From positions 4,964,580 through 5,028,579 of the forward strand of contig NZ_AP025018.1 of assembly GCF_019977735.1 (NCBI RefSeq): 64,000 nucleotides of DNA. Reading direction: 5' to 3'. Below are positions 28,239-36,514 of the stretch, in pieces; position 1 is the first letter of the stretch; each line of letters opens with the position of its first letter. The stretch is from Calothrix sp. PCC 7716. GTDB taxonomy: Bacteria; Cyanobacteriota; Cyanobacteriia; Cyanobacteriales; Nostocaceae. Made by a program: the position numbers and the translations under genes. The notes under the pieces are model-generated. The model had not been told where the DNA came from and did not search any database. It worked only from the letters and a program-made list of their open reading frames with translations.

Positions 28239-28772
28239 ATGACAACTTATATTATGAACGATTTGGAATCGACAACGCTTAAGCGCTCTCAGTATTTGTT
28301 TGCCACACTTGAACAACTTAAAATCCTCGGTAAGTTGTATGGCATTAAAGGCGCGGGTGAAGGGTTACATAAAGTTGATTGGGTAGATAACTTAATGTTA
28401 TTCATGCCTCAGCCAGTAAAAATATGGGATATTGGGTTAATTCACAATGATTCCCGTATTTGCCTAGACTTGGTACTTAAGGGTGATGACATTTTCACAG
28501 CAATCACAACATTCAATAATCCTGGTATTATTGAGCGCGCTATTATCGGTCGATTGATAGAGCTAGGAAGTGACTGGCGTGATTATCACTTTTTCCCACT
28601 AAATAAAGAAGTATCCGAAGGGTTTAAGCAATCTTATAAATCTTTGCTTCCTAACGAGATACACGCACTTGATAAAGTTTGGTCGATTTACAGGATTAAA
28701 AAGCTTGTCAATGAAACCGAATTTTTATTAACTAAATACTGGAATATAGAGAAAACAGGCAATGATGGTTAA
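28239..28772 (+). CDS. Hypothetical element protein (177 aa)
   Basis: Begins MTTYIMNDLESTTLKRSQYL. The first 45 residues are helical with LKILGKLYGIKGAGEGLHKV, reminiscent of a small SAP- or HTH-like nucleic-acid-binding helix pair; the rest is mixed alpha/beta without known motifs. It is the only rightward gene in the left third of the element, divergent from the RHH gene and followed directly by a strong terminator, so it is probably expressed as a single gene, perhaps an early regulator. No family recognised. Confidence 0.6.
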   Translation: MTTYIMNDLESTTLKRSQYLFATLEQLKILGKLYGIKGAGEGLHKVDWVDNLMLFMPQPVKIWDIGLIHNDSRICLDLVLKGDDIFTAITTFNNPGIIERAIIGRLIELGSDWRDYHFFPLNKEVSEGFKQSYKSLLPNEIHALDKVWSIYRIKKLVNETEFLLTKYWNIEKTGNDG

Positions 28773-28783
28773 TAAGTAAAAAC

Positions 28784-28811
28784 AAAGGGGTGCTAACTAC
28801 ACCCCTTTTTT
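28784..28811. terminator. Bidirectional Rho-independent terminator
   Basis: Stem AAAGGGGTG / CACCCCTTT with loop CTAACTA, followed by T6 on the plus strand and by TTTGTTTTT on the minus strand. It separates the converging 177-aa gene and the 13-gene leftward operon. Confidence 0.85.
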
Positions 28812-28843
28812 ATCGCCTATTCACATTAGTACTACTGAATTAC

Positions 28844-29143
28844 CTAAAAAGGTATATCAACATCATCAATTAGCTCATCCAAAAACAATTGCCAATTACC
28901 TTGTACGCTACGCTCTACCATTTGCATTTCACCTTTGTTGATGCTCGATAAGTAATTGGTTAGCTGATTAAAAAGCTCATCAGATAAATAAATTTTTACA
29001 AGTGATGCGTGTTTAGCCTTGGATGTTGTGATGCTACCTATCAAGCCAAGAATGGCATTACCTATTGGTCTGTTTATCTGATGAGTTAAAAGATAAGGAC
29101 AGAACTTTTCAGCGTTGTTGATGTTCAAGTTTCTTTCAATCAT
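28844..29143 (-). CDS. Tandem paralogue family protein, member 1 (99 aa)
   Basis: Begins MIERNLNINNAEKFCPYLLT. It shares with the next three genes the pattern N-N-A-x-K-F near residue 10, a middle helix ending in L-x-x-E/D-x-x-x-x-L, then M-x-x-V-E-x-x-V-Q-G-x-W-x-x-F-L-x-E-L near the end. Last gene of the leftward operon; its start overlaps the stop of member 2. No known family; soluble, all-helical looking. Confidence 0.7.
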   Translation of the reverse strand: MIERNLNINNAEKFCPYLLTHQINRPIGNAILGLIGSITTSKAKHASLVKIYLSDELFNQLTNYLSSINKGEMQMVERSVQGNWQLFLDELIDDVDIPF

Positions 29144-29433
29144 TACATTGCCTTTCCTTTTAGTTCAGATAGAAACTTTATATAACTACCTTTTGTAACC
29201 GAATTTAACATTGATATTTCTTTATCGGATACTTTTTCAAGTGCTTCGATTATTTGATTTAATTCTTCATCTGTTAACCACATACTTAACCAAATATTTT
29301 TAGACTTGTAAGCGTTACTAATGCTATCTGTCAAAGATTCAATCAATTGCTTTTCTGGTTTATCAAATTTGTAATTCCACAAAAAAGGAATAAATTTATT
29401 TGCATTGTCATAATCAACTAATCTTTTAATCAT
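29143..29433 (-). CDS. Tandem paralogue family protein, member 2 (96 aa)
   Basis: Begins MIKRLVDYDNANKFIPFLWN. Same layout as its neighbours: NANKF near residue 10, LTDEELNQIIEALEKV in the middle, and MLNSVTKGSYIKFLSEL at the end, where the VQGSW of the others has become VTKGSY. Overlaps both neighbours by a base or so, indicating translational coupling. Function unknown. Confidence 0.7.
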   Translation of the reverse strand: MIKRLVDYDNANKFIPFLWNYKFDKPEKQLIESLTDSISNAYKSKNIWLSMWLTDEELNQIIEALEKVSDKEISMLNSVTKGSYIKFLSELKGKAM

Positions 29434-29723
29434 TACTTATTTACTCCTAACTCACTTAACATTTGATTCCAACTACCTTGTACATCTTTCTCAACTTCTG
29501 CCATCAAAGTTTTATCAAGGCTATCTAATATTTCAACTAAATGGTTATACTCCTCTTCTTGTAATCCAATAACTAGTTTATTTTGGTGATACTTTCTGCA
29601 TTGTCTTATGTGGTACGCAAGCATCCTAACGTAATGGTTATTTAGCTTATTACCAAAAGGGTGTGATTGCAAAAACACACAAAATTTCAATGCATTATTC
29701 AAATCAAAATTCTCGACAATCAT
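29433..29723 (-). CDS. Tandem paralogue family protein, member 3 (96 aa)
   Basis: Start chosen at 29723 (MIVENFDLNNALKFCVFLQS) because it aligns with the paralogues; ATGs at 29747 and 29735 would add up to eight residues. LQEEEYNHLVEILDSL in the middle and VEKDVQGSWNQMLSEL at the end. The 125 bp upstream carry two TTGTTGCAA palindromes, so members 3-1 may have their own promoter. Confidence 0.7.
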   Translation of the reverse strand: MIVENFDLNNALKFCVFLQSHPFGNKLNNHYVRMLAYHIRQCRKYHQNKLVIGLQEEEYNHLVEILDSLDKTLMAEVEKDVQGSWNQMLSELGVNK

Positions 29724-29773
29724 CTTGTTAACCATTGCTTTGTTCATTTCAAGCTACCAAATAATTGATTTAA

Positions 29774-29839
29774 TTATTGTTGCAATAACATAATGAATTA
29801 GGTCAAAAATTGATTAATTTAATTTATTTGTTGCAACAA
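29774..29839. promoter_or_regulatory. Paired TTGTTGCAA palindromes, candidate operator
   Basis: TTATTGTTGCAATAA (29774-29788) and TTGTTGCAACAA (29828-29839), about 50 bp apart in the only sizeable gap inside the 13-gene operon. Two similar dyads upstream of paralogue members 3-1 suggest an internal, separately controlled promoter. Confidence 0.45.
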
Positions 29840-29850
29840 TAATATCTAGC

Positions 29851-29871
29851 GCAAGCAAAAATTTTGCTTGC
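29851..29871. repeat. Hairpin directly after paralogue member 4
   Basis: GCAAGCAAAA / TTTTGCTTGC around a single A, ending one or two bases from the stop codon of member 4. It has no T-run beyond the stem, so it may be an mRNA-stabilising or processing hairpin more than a terminator. Confidence 0.5.
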
Positions 29872-29872
29872 C

Positions 29873-30193
29873 TTAAACCAAGCGAGTATTATCTTTCAGC
29901 CATTGTTCTAGCCCTTCATTTAATTCACTCAAAAACTTACTCCAGTCACCATGCACAATTCGTTCTACAAAATGTATTTGTGATGTGTCGATATTTTCAA
30001 GGAAATAAATTAAGTTTTGAAATTCCTGAAAAAACAATGGTACCTCAATATAATCTAACCGTGCATTTGCAGCATTAACCAATGAAGGTACAAAAACATC
30101 AATTAAAGCCATAAACTCGTTATCAGCTTGCTGCATTTCAAGAAAATCTCTAAATCTAATAGCGTTCTGAACATCAAGCTTTAATTTAATCAT
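29873..30193 (-). CDS. Tandem paralogue family protein, member 4 (106 aa)
   Basis: Begins MIKLKLDVQNAIRFRDFLEM, contains FFQEFQNLIYFLENI and the end motif VERIVHGDWSKFLSEL. It is the most diverged of the four and has a longer tail (EGLEQWLKDNTRLV). Its start overlaps the stop of the upstream 94-aa gene by four bases. Function unknown. Confidence 0.7.
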   Translation of the reverse strand: MIKLKLDVQNAIRFRDFLEMQQADNEFMALIDVFVPSLVNAANARLDYIEVPLFFQEFQNLIYFLENIDTSQIHFVERIVHGDWSKFLSELNEGLEQWLKDNTRLV

Positions 30194-30474
30194 CCTATTA
30201 ATTCCCTGACAATTTCAATTAACCTATCTATTGTTAACAAGCTAAAAAACTTTGCTACATATTTTTTTTTACCTTTGTAATATGCATACACACCTGTAGT
30301 GGTAGTAGAGAAGTTAACAATATTTTCTAAACAATAAACAGAAAAGTATCCGTTGTATTGCATTAAGAAATTCCACTCGTCACTACCAAAATAAATATCA
30401 GTACCCAGTACTCTAGCTTCTTGCTTTGAAATATTTAAATTCACATGAATTGTACAAACATTTTGACTTTTCAT
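30190..30474 (-). CDS. Hypothetical element protein (94 aa)
   Basis: Begins MKSQNVCTIHVNLNISKQEA; beta-rich first half with YFGSDEWNFLMQYNGYFSVY, helical C-terminus LLTIDRLIEIVRELIG. No family recognised. Overlaps both neighbours by four bases (operon). Confidence 0.6.
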   Translation of the reverse strand: MKSQNVCTIHVNLNISKQEARVLGTDIYFGSDEWNFLMQYNGYFSVYCLENIVNFSTTTTGVYAYYKGKKKYVAKFFSLLTIDRLIEIVRELIG

Positions 30475-30827
30475 ATTAGCTTTAATTCCCTTAACGTAAT
30501 TTGTGCCATATCAATAGAAGTTAAACCACGAAAATCATTAATGTTTAACACTCTACCTTTGGTACCCAACATCACTACACAAAAGTTACCATAAGCAACT
30601 TCACCATTTTTAAAGTTACAAGTCATTTTAGTGGCGTGTTTATCGTAAACAACTGCTTGTGTTTGCCAGTTCAACACATTGGTTAATACCTCTAACTCAG
30701 CTTCTACACCTAACTGACACGCTGTTTTTATCCATTGAACATCTAAAAACTGAGGACAAGGTATTATCCTTGGTAAATCTTCTTTGGTTATCCTAACAAG
30801 ATAACTTCTATAAAACTTCTTGTTCAT
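30471..30827 (-). CDS. Hypothetical element protein (118 aa)
   Basis: Begins MNKKFYRSYLVRITKEDLPR; central region VLTNVLNWQTQAVVYDKHAT and C-terminal YGNFCVVMLGTKGRVLNIND. A mixed alpha/beta small protein, no family recognised. Overlaps the upstream 119-aa gene by 20 bases and the downstream gene by four. Confidence 0.6.
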   Translation of the reverse strand: MNKKFYRSYLVRITKEDLPRIIPCPQFLDVQWIKTACQLGVEAELEVLTNVLNWQTQAVVYDKHATKMTCNFKNGEVAYGNFCVVMLGTKGRVLNINDFRGLTSIDMAQITLRELKLI

Positions 30828-31167
30828 CGTTTAACAATTCCTTTTCAACGTAATCAGCTATTAACTTAAAAGGTAAATCGTCTATGTCATTCATTTGTAT
30901 TAACCTTCTTGCAAGTTTGATGGGTACACCAAAGTCTTGCAGCATTTCTGTTGATGGATACTCATTCTCTACTCCTATTAACTTTTCTTCGTCATTTATA
31001 TATCTTCGTTTAACTGTAGAAAACTTCCACTCTGGATGTACTTCTACTGCTACTCCCATACAGCAATAGCCATTATCAGTTTTTAATTGACATGTGTCTT
31101 GTTTGTATTTACCGCTACGTAAAGCATCTACCCATTTTTTAACTAACTCTTTTTGTTGTTCGTTCAT
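30808..31167 (-). CDS. Phage-type small protein with ALRSGKYKQ / CCMGV motifs (119 aa)
   Basis: From the ATG at 31167: MNEQQKELVKKWVDALRSGK. The two blocks W-V-D-A-L-R-S-G-K-Y-K-Q and G-Y-C-C-M-G-V are shared by a widespread, uncharacterised phage and plasmid protein family; a C-terminal segment EMLQDFGVPIKLARRLIQMN follows. An ATG at 31179 would add four residues. The family is one of the better pointers to a viral or plasmid origin of this operon. Confidence 0.7.
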   Translation of the reverse strand: MNEQQKELVKKWVDALRSGKYKQDTCQLKTDNGYCCMGVAVEVHPEWKFSTVKRRYINDEEKLIGVENEYPSTEMLQDFGVPIKLARRLIQMNDIDDLPFKLIADYVEKELLNDEQEVL

Positions 31168-32414
31168 GTTTGCTCCCATCCTTTAACAGTTAATTTCCAA
31201 CCTAAAGAACTCATTAATTTATTAACGTCTTTAGTCCTAGGCGTAATATCTAGCTTTCCTTCATTTTGAAGACTAGCTAAATAGTCTTTAACTTTTTGTG
31301 CTGCAATAATTATCTTTTGACCTTCTAACCCATTAGCTACTAACAATTCATTAGCTTTTAACTGTGCGCCTGCCTCTTGCTCAATCAACTTTTTCAAATG
31401 GCCTATAGTAGCTGTTCCTTCTGCTAAATAATTAACATTTACATAATTCCAGTATTCCCCTATGTGTTGCACAGCCTCTTGTATGCTTTTCCAAGTACCT
31501 ATCAATAACCCAGTAACAACTAAATCAATGCTTATAGTCCAGTTAGCAGATGTAATAGTATGAGGTAAAGTAAAAGGTTTCTTGCCTTTTTTAGTTAACT
31601 GTTTCCTCCAAGCTACATAGTCCTGACAATTAGTTTTATCATTCCAAAATACAAAAAACTTTTCCTCAAATCCCTCCCAAGATATTGATTCAAACGGTAT
31701 TCTGTCCATGTTTATGTCTATGCCGTCATATTCCCTTCTTTCTTCAGGTGAGAACTTTTCATACTTTTTATGAGGTATTAGAATAATTCTTCTAATTAAC
31801 TCTGAAAATTCTGGTACCAAATGAATAGCTGAGACAGAACTAATAATCTTTGGGCAATAAACATAGTAATCAATGTTAGTACCATCATTATTAGCAATGC
31901 TAATTTTATCTGTGTTTCTGTCGTAACCAAACAACAACATTTGATAAATCTTTAAATCACGCTCTAATGTTTCTGTGTGTAAGTTATCCCAACATAAAAT
32001 AGCTCCATCCTTTTCAAACTCTTTAGTAATAGGGTCAATCCACCGCATACCGTTAATATCATTTCTGATTCCCGCAAACGTAGTAGTAGGTGTTAATAAT
32101 GTTTTTTGACCGTGTAACCTAGCTGCTATCTTTGCTATTTCTGACTTACCACTACCTTCATCGCCATAGCTAAAAAGTATTCCGCATTTAATACTCCACT
32201 TGCTACTAATCATCATGTAAGTAGCTGCTATGGGTAACATTAATGCTTTATTAGGAATAAAGACAGATTGCTGAATGATGTTAGCTAAGTTTTGATAATG
32301 GGATAAACTTTCATCCCATGAATCCTCCCAACTGTCTAAAGTATCCCCATAAAAATCCCTAGGATTTAAATAGGGCACTCTTTCATTGGTGTTATCGCTG
32401 TCAGTAATGCCCAT
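31164..32414 (-). CDS. P-loop ATPase, probable replication helicase-like protein
   Basis: 416 aa. Walker A GDEGSGKSEIAK near residue 85, a Walker B-like ILCWDNLHTETL near 140, a sensor-like IISSVSAIH near 185 and an arginine-rich FSELIRRIILIPH after it; the C-terminal 130 residues are helical and may form a DNA-binding or winged domain. The arrangement resembles primase-helicase ATPases of phages and plasmids, but I cannot place it in a named family. Overlaps the downstream gene by four bases. It is the best candidate for the element's replication initiator/helicase. Confidence 0.7.
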   Translation of the reverse strand: MGITDSDNTNERVPYLNPRDFYGDTLDSWEDSWDESLSHYQNLANIIQQSVFIPNKALMLPIAATYMMISSKWSIKCGILFSYGDEGSGKSEIAKIAARLHGQKTLLTPTTTFAGIRNDINGMRWIDPITKEFEKDGAILCWDNLHTETLERDLKIYQMLLFGYDRNTDKISIANNDGTNIDYYVYCPKIISSVSAIHLVPEFSELIRRIILIPHKKYEKFSPEERREYDGIDINMDRIPFESISWEGFEEKFFVFWNDKTNCQDYVAWRKQLTKKGKKPFTLPHTITSANWTISIDLVVTGLLIGTWKSIQEAVQHIGEYWNYVNVNYLAEGTATIGHLKKLIEQEAGAQLKANELLVANGLEGQKIIIAAQKVKDYLASLQNEGKLDITPRTKDVNKLMSSLGWKLTVKGWEQT

Positions 32415-32449
32415 ATTCTCTTAAATTATTGCAAAGTTCTAATTGCTCA

Positions 32450-33169
32450 CTAGCTAAAAAGCATTGTAGCCATATCTAAAATCTTTTGTGCTTCTGGTTC
32501 CATTGTGAGGGTAACAATGATATCAGACAATGACTTAAATTCTCTTGAAGGGTAATCAACTTTTAACTGATTACAAATAAATGTTAATCGGTCATTAATT
32601 TTTTCTAGTTCGCTTTGAGCTTTTGCACCATTACCACCCCATGATTTTTTCTCTGGTAGTTTTAGCGCATCCACCTTTATGTGTTTTGGTTCATCTATTT
32701 CTTTTAAAGAAAGATAGCTACTAACCATACTTTCTTTAACAACATCGGGTAATGGTTCACCGTTCAACTGTTTACCAGTAACTAGCATATTAATAATATT
32801 GCTAGTTTGTAGTTGCATTGTACCTGTGTACACATCACTAAAATCTAACTCTCCTAAAAGTTGACACATCAATTTTTCAATCATTGACTGTTCAACATCA
32901 ACTTTAGCTTTTGTTTTTACATCGTACTTTTGGTAATTTTTTTTAGCTAATTTAAAAGTAATTAACTGAGGAGTAAATTTAAAATCCTTATCTCCTACCT
33001 TAATTAAATCAGATGCATCCGAAGCATAACCAAATACATAAATAAAATCGTCATCACTTTTAAATGCTACCTCGTCAAATTTAATCAAAGAATTTAAATT
33101 TGCAAAATCAGTACAAGCTAAATTACTGTACTCACTACCTTCACTAGGGGTGTTGTACCAAAATGGCAT
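32450..33169 (-). CDS. Hypothetical element protein (239 aa)
   Basis: Begins MPFWYNTPSEGSEYSNLACT. Acidic N-terminal half with FKSDDDFIYVFGYASDASD; a Gly-Ala KSWGGNGAKAQSELEKIN hinge precedes a helical C-terminus. No family recognised. Position directly upstream of the ATPase gene (35 bp) suggests a role in DNA metabolism, for example a single-strand-binding or loader protein, but no OB-fold signature is certain. Confidence 0.6.
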   Translation of the reverse strand: MPFWYNTPSEGSEYSNLACTDFANLNSLIKFDEVAFKSDDDFIYVFGYASDASDLIKVGDKDFKFTPQLITFKLAKKNYQKYDVKTKAKVDVEQSMIEKLMCQLLGELDFSDVYTGTMQLQTSNIINMLVTGKQLNGEPLPDVVKESMVSSYLSLKEIDEPKHIKVDALKLPEKKSWGGNGAKAQSELEKINDRLTFICNQLKVDYPSREFKSLSDIIVTLTMEPEAQKILDMATMLFS

Positions 33170-33257
33170 TGTAATTACTCCAAATAATTGTTTAAAGAAA
33201 ATGACATAAACAACTTAGTAGCTTTATTGTTTATATCAAAGCAGCAGATAGGAAAAA

Positions 33258-33677
33258 CTAGACCATAGTTACATGAATGGTTTTATCGCTCTTTTTCGCA
33301 AACTGTAACTTTTCAATATTTTTAATTGCATTCTCAAATGGTATTGGGTGAATTTTTTTACCATCTTTAAATGCAACAAATATATCACCATAGCAAGGTA
33401 AGTTTTTGTGGTAACATGTTGGCTTTTCTTTTTCGTCTATAGCGGTTGCTCTACCAAATAGATAAATATCTTTTTCTAGCATTGCTAATTCTGCTACGTC
33501 GTTTTTGTCTCTTATTATTCCGCTAACTTCTGCCATATCGGTACCAGCAATTAATATTACATTAGCGGTAGCACTAATTTTTACATAAAACCAACCAGCT
33601 TTTATGTTGAACTGATACAGTGATTTTGTTTGAGAAAATGAAGCTTGTAGTTTTTCTTGAATTGATTGCTTAGGCAT
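33258..33677 (-). CDS. Hypothetical element protein (139 aa)
   Basis: Begins MPKQSIQEKLQASFSQTKSL. A beta-rich centre with AGWFYVKISATANVILIAGT and IYLFGRATAIDEKEKPTCYH. No family recognised. Part of the leftward operon. Confidence 0.6.
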   Translation of the reverse strand: MPKQSIQEKLQASFSQTKSLYQFNIKAGWFYVKISATANVILIAGTDMAEVSGIIRDKNDVAELAMLEKDIYLFGRATAIDEKEKPTCYHKNLPCYGDIFVAFKDGKKIHPIPFENAIKNIEKLQFAKKSDKTIHVTMV

Positions 33678-33700
33678 TGTTTTTAGTTCCTTTTAATTGA

Positions 33701-34213
33701 TTAAGCTGGTGGATAAACCATTACACATTCGTAATGTTGTGAAATATTGGTATTAGCTAAAAAATCAATAACTTCACTTAATGTTAATGCTGCAACTGAA
33801 TTGTTAAATTGTTTACCAACAAATACAACATCAGAATAGCGATTGCTACCAAAAGTAAAGGTTAATTGAGATGTTTTGCTTTCATCTGTATCAACAAACA
33901 AAGTATAATCCATATTTGTTGAATTTAATTTAAAAGCATTAAAACCAAGCGGAAAAGTTGACATCATTCGTTCATGTGGCATAAAACCACCATCAAACGA
34001 TAAAGGCATTACTCGAATACATGCATTATCTACATCAAAAAATATGTAGTGTTTAGTTTTTGCATATTCTAGTAATATCCCTTTTTTCTTTTTCCAGTCA
34101 AGCATTACTTTTTGCAATGGAAACCCTGGCTCTTTTAATGGGAATAATTCAATTAACGTAAACTCCATTAAATCTTTAATTGTTACTGGAGTAACAATGC
34201 TTGTTTGTTCCAA
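33701..34213 (-). CDS. Hypothetical element protein (170 aa)
   Basis: Begins MEQTSIVTPVTIKDLMEFTL; mostly beta with KKKGILLEYAKTKHYIFFDV and NRYSDVVFVGKQFNNSVAAL. Overlaps the 3' end of the nuclease gene by 31 bases, so the two are translationally coupled. No family recognised. Confidence 0.6.
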   Translation of the reverse strand: MEQTSIVTPVTIKDLMEFTLIELFPLKEPGFPLQKVMLDWKKKKGILLEYAKTKHYIFFDVDNACIRVMPLSFDGGFMPHERMMSTFPLGFNAFKLNSTNMDYTLFVDTDESKTSQLTFTFGSNRYSDVVFVGKQFNNSVAALTLSEVIDFLANTNISQHYECVMVYPPA

Positions 34214-34710
34214 AATAAAACCTCTTTAATCTTTGATAGTGGTTGTACTTTAATTGTTGTACCCGGTATGCTCCATTCACCTGAATAAGTTGAACCAATT
34301 ACGTAAAGGTTATTAAAAATGTCAGGATGAAACATTTCTAGTATGCGAAGCGTTTTACAGAATCCTTCTTTTGCAAGGTTATCAAGCAACCATTTACCTT
34401 TAGCTTCAATGTAATAAATGGTTTTACCTTCAGTAACCTTAAAGTCTATGTCCCATGTCCACTTTTTAAATGGTGGTTTTGCTGGTAAGACGTTAATTAT
34501 GTGTTGACGTTCTATTGCTTTCTGGGGAAATAAATTTAACAGTTCATTGTAAACTTTAAACTCTAACAAGCTATCCCAGTATTCACACTGATTTATTCGG
34601 GTAACTGGCACGTCTTTTTTTAAATAATAACGTTCGCCTAGCTTGGGGTCAAACCAAAATGATAAGTTATCAATTGGTTTACTGTACTTTGTTTTGCTTG
34701 ATGTATTCAT
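34183..34710 (-). CDS. PD-(D/E)XK-type nuclease (DUF1064-like)
   Basis: 175 aa from the ATG at 34710 (MNTSSKTKYSKPIDNLSF). The layout E-F-K-V-Y-N-E-L in an N-terminal helix, then WDIDFKVTEGKTIYYIEAKG, gives the D..ExK catalytic signature of the restriction-endonuclease fold, close to the phage DUF1064 resolvase-like nucleases. Predicted metal-dependent DNA endonuclease acting in replication or recombination of the element. Overlaps its upstream neighbour. Activity is inferred. Confidence 0.65.
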   Translation of the reverse strand: MNTSSKTKYSKPIDNLSFWFDPKLGERYYLKKDVPVTRINQCEYWDSLLEFKVYNELLNLFPQKAIERQHIINVLPAKPPFKKWTWDIDFKVTEGKTIYYIEAKGKWLLDNLAKEGFCKTLRILEMFHPDIFNNLYVIGSTYSGEWSIPGTTIKVQPLSKIKEVLFWNKQALLLQ

Positions 34711-34963
34711 CCCACGCAAGTTTAACTATGGTTTCTAATTGTTCGTATGAAGTAACAGAAAGTTTTTTGATTACCTTGTGAATAAACCAGTAACAAACGT
34801 ATTCAATATCAAAATAAACAGCTTTTGCTACTTTCTCTCCGTCTGGTTCATCTCTTAAATGTTTGGTGGAATATGTTGTATACCCATTGGGCATGAGCAT
34901 ATTAGGGTGAAGATTAAAAGCAAGCGCACTTCTTTTAAAATCTTTCCATGAGTATGTTGACAT
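34679..34963 (-). CDS. Hypothetical element protein (94 aa), first gene of the leftward operon
   Basis: Begins MSTYSWKDFKRSALAFNLHP; contains FDIEYVCYWFIHKVIKKLSV. No family recognised. It opens the 13-gene operon and is preceded by triple-dyad repeat copy 2, where the operon promoter should lie. Confidence 0.6.
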   Translation of the reverse strand: MSTYSWKDFKRSALAFNLHPNMLMPNGYTTYSTKHLRDEPDGEKVAKAVYFDIEYVCYWFIHKVIKKLSVTSYEQLETIVKLAWDEYIKQNKVQ

Positions 34964-35018
34964 TTCTAAAATCCCGTGTTAGTTCCTTCAAGCTTTTTAG
35001 TAATAAGTTAGAGTGTCA

Positions 35019-35089
35019 GGTATTTGTAAAAATAGATGGCATCTTTGATGCCATCAATGATGGCATCTATTTTTTTATCTACATGCACA
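35019..35089. repeat. Triple-dyad repeat, copy 2
   Basis: GATGGCATC (35035), GATGCCATC (35047) and GATGGCATC (35059), period 12 bp, inside a flank of AAAAATA and TATTTTTTTATC. The 33-bp core is identical to copy 1. It lies between the two leftward operons, about 70 bp before the first gene of the 13-gene operon. Confidence 0.85.
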
Positions 35090-35432
35090 CCCAACCTATC
35101 CCCATCAATCAACAGTCAATATGTACTAATTCGTACAAATTGCTGTTTTTTCATTTAACCAATCACGTATAGTCACAATTGTTATGCTTTGTAAATTTTG
35201 TAGTCCCCGTTTGCGTTAATTTGTAAAAAGAGATTAAGGGTATCTAAGTAAGTAGTGCAGGTCTAATATTACGTATCTAAGCTGTAATCCTTACTAGATA
35301 AGCTTTTCGTTGCGTCAACCTCTTTTTAGAATCAACTTAGGTAACTGTATAAAAAAAACAACGGTAGCAACTATTTGTTACATAACTTTACAAACTACTA
35401 ATTACCAATGCAGATGTACTAACAGTAATTAT
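35090..35432. other. Non-coding region between the two leftward operons
   Basis: 340 bp with no convincing gene. AT-rich with A/T runs; it should hold the promoter for the 13-gene operon and possibly a replication origin (AT-rich, next to the dyad repeats and upstream of the replication genes). I see no clear iterons other than copy 2. Confidence 0.35.
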
Positions 35433-36167
35433 CTATTGCTCCCCATCTTCATCACCCCTTCTCAATGCTTCTGCAATAACCGCATCGCAATCTGCTGGCT
35501 TTTTGTCCACCCATAAAGCCACTCTTCTTGTTTGAGTTCTTTTGTAAGTACCGCTCATGGTAGTCCGAGCGTTCATAATCTTTTCTCTGTTACTTTCGAT
35601 AATTATTTTTTCTGAGTTAAGAATAGAAAAATAAGCGGGATACATTTGGGTAGCTTCTTTATGCAATCCCTGGTCAGCCGCTCGAACACCTTCTTTTTTT
35701 TCTTCAGTAATAGACAAAGTTTTTATTTTTGCATTAGATAAAGTAAGCAACTCTTTTAACCTTTTTTCTGCAATCTCGGCAGAAGCACCATAAATACTCA
35801 TTTCTCTACCATTATTTAAATTAGCTCTTGCTTTAAACCTTCCCCACTGATAACCATTAGCACCACCAGCAGCATTTTTAATTGCTTCCCATTTTAAAGC
35901 TCCGGGTTTAACATCTGGAATATTATAAATAGCTTTAATTATTTTGTTTTGTTTCTTACTGTAATAAGGTGGCTCTTTTTTAGAAAAATAAGTAATACAT
36001 AACTTAGTGGTTAATGGATTTGCTCGTACATACTCAGGTACGGGCATAGCCACAATATCACCTATGTCTCTATTTTCAATCATTTGAAAAATACCAATAA
36101 GTAACGTAATTACTGGTTTTAAAGTTTCTTCTGTTCCCGACAAAATAATCTCTTCCATACTTACCAC
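35433..36167 (-). CDS. Hypothetical element protein (244 aa)
   Basis: Begins MVSMEEIILSGTEETLKPVI. Basic and helical, with WGRFKARANLNNGREMSIYG, a Lys/Glu-rich middle and a C-terminal RKRTQTRRVALWVDKKPADC-like region; ends with an acidic RRGDEDGEQ. No family recognised. Last gene of the 4-gene leftward operon; overlaps the upstream gene by seven bases. Confidence 0.6.
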   Translation of the reverse strand: MVSMEEIILSGTEETLKPVITLLIGIFQMIENRDIGDIVAMPVPEYVRANPLTTKLCITYFSKKEPPYYSKKQNKIIKAIYNIPDVKPGALKWEAIKNAAGGANGYQWGRFKARANLNNGREMSIYGASAEIAEKRLKELLTLSNAKIKTLSITEEKKEGVRAADQGLHKEATQMYPAYFSILNSEKIIIESNREKIMNARTTMSGTYKRTQTRRVALWVDKKPADCDAVIAEALRRGDEDGEQ

Positions 36168-36514
36168 TGAAAATTAATTTCTACAGTCCATATTAACTCT
36201 TCTCTTGGTTTCCAGTAATTCTTTTTTGTATAAGAAAATTGCCTGACTTCCACATACAAGTCAAGCAATTGTAATTTATCGGGAACTAAAATTATTTGGT
36301 TTAACTGATTAGGATATAACTTTTGAAAACCTACTAACCCTTCTAACCTAGGAGCATAAAATCTTAAACCACCATAGCTTCGCAAACTACTGTTGTTATC
36401 CCAATCATTCCAATTAGTGTTATAAATTAACTGTATTTCACGCGGTTCATTTAATTGAACATCTAACCTTGTCCATTCTTTAGTAGGTGTTAAACTACCA
36501 GCAGGTATCCACAT
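36161..36514 (-). CDS. Hypothetical element protein (117 aa), beta-rich
   Basis: Begins MWIPAGSLTPTKEWTRLDVQ; strands such as PREIQLIYNTNWNDWDN and LRFYAPRLEGLVGFQKLYPN suggest a small beta-sandwich, as in virion or tail-associated proteins. No family recognised. Overlaps the upstream gene by 20 bases. Confidence 0.6.
   Translation of the reverse strand: MWIPAGSLTPTKEWTRLDVQLNEPREIQLIYNTNWNDWDNNSSLRSYGGLRFYAPRLEGLVGFQKLYPNQLNQIILVPDKLQLLDLYVEVRQFSYTKKNYWKPREELIWTVEINFQW

Noticed and set aside
34948-35516. Two rightward frames of 68-74 codons around triple-dyad copy 2
   Set aside because: They run across the repeat or opposite real leftward genes and have no recognisable protein pattern.
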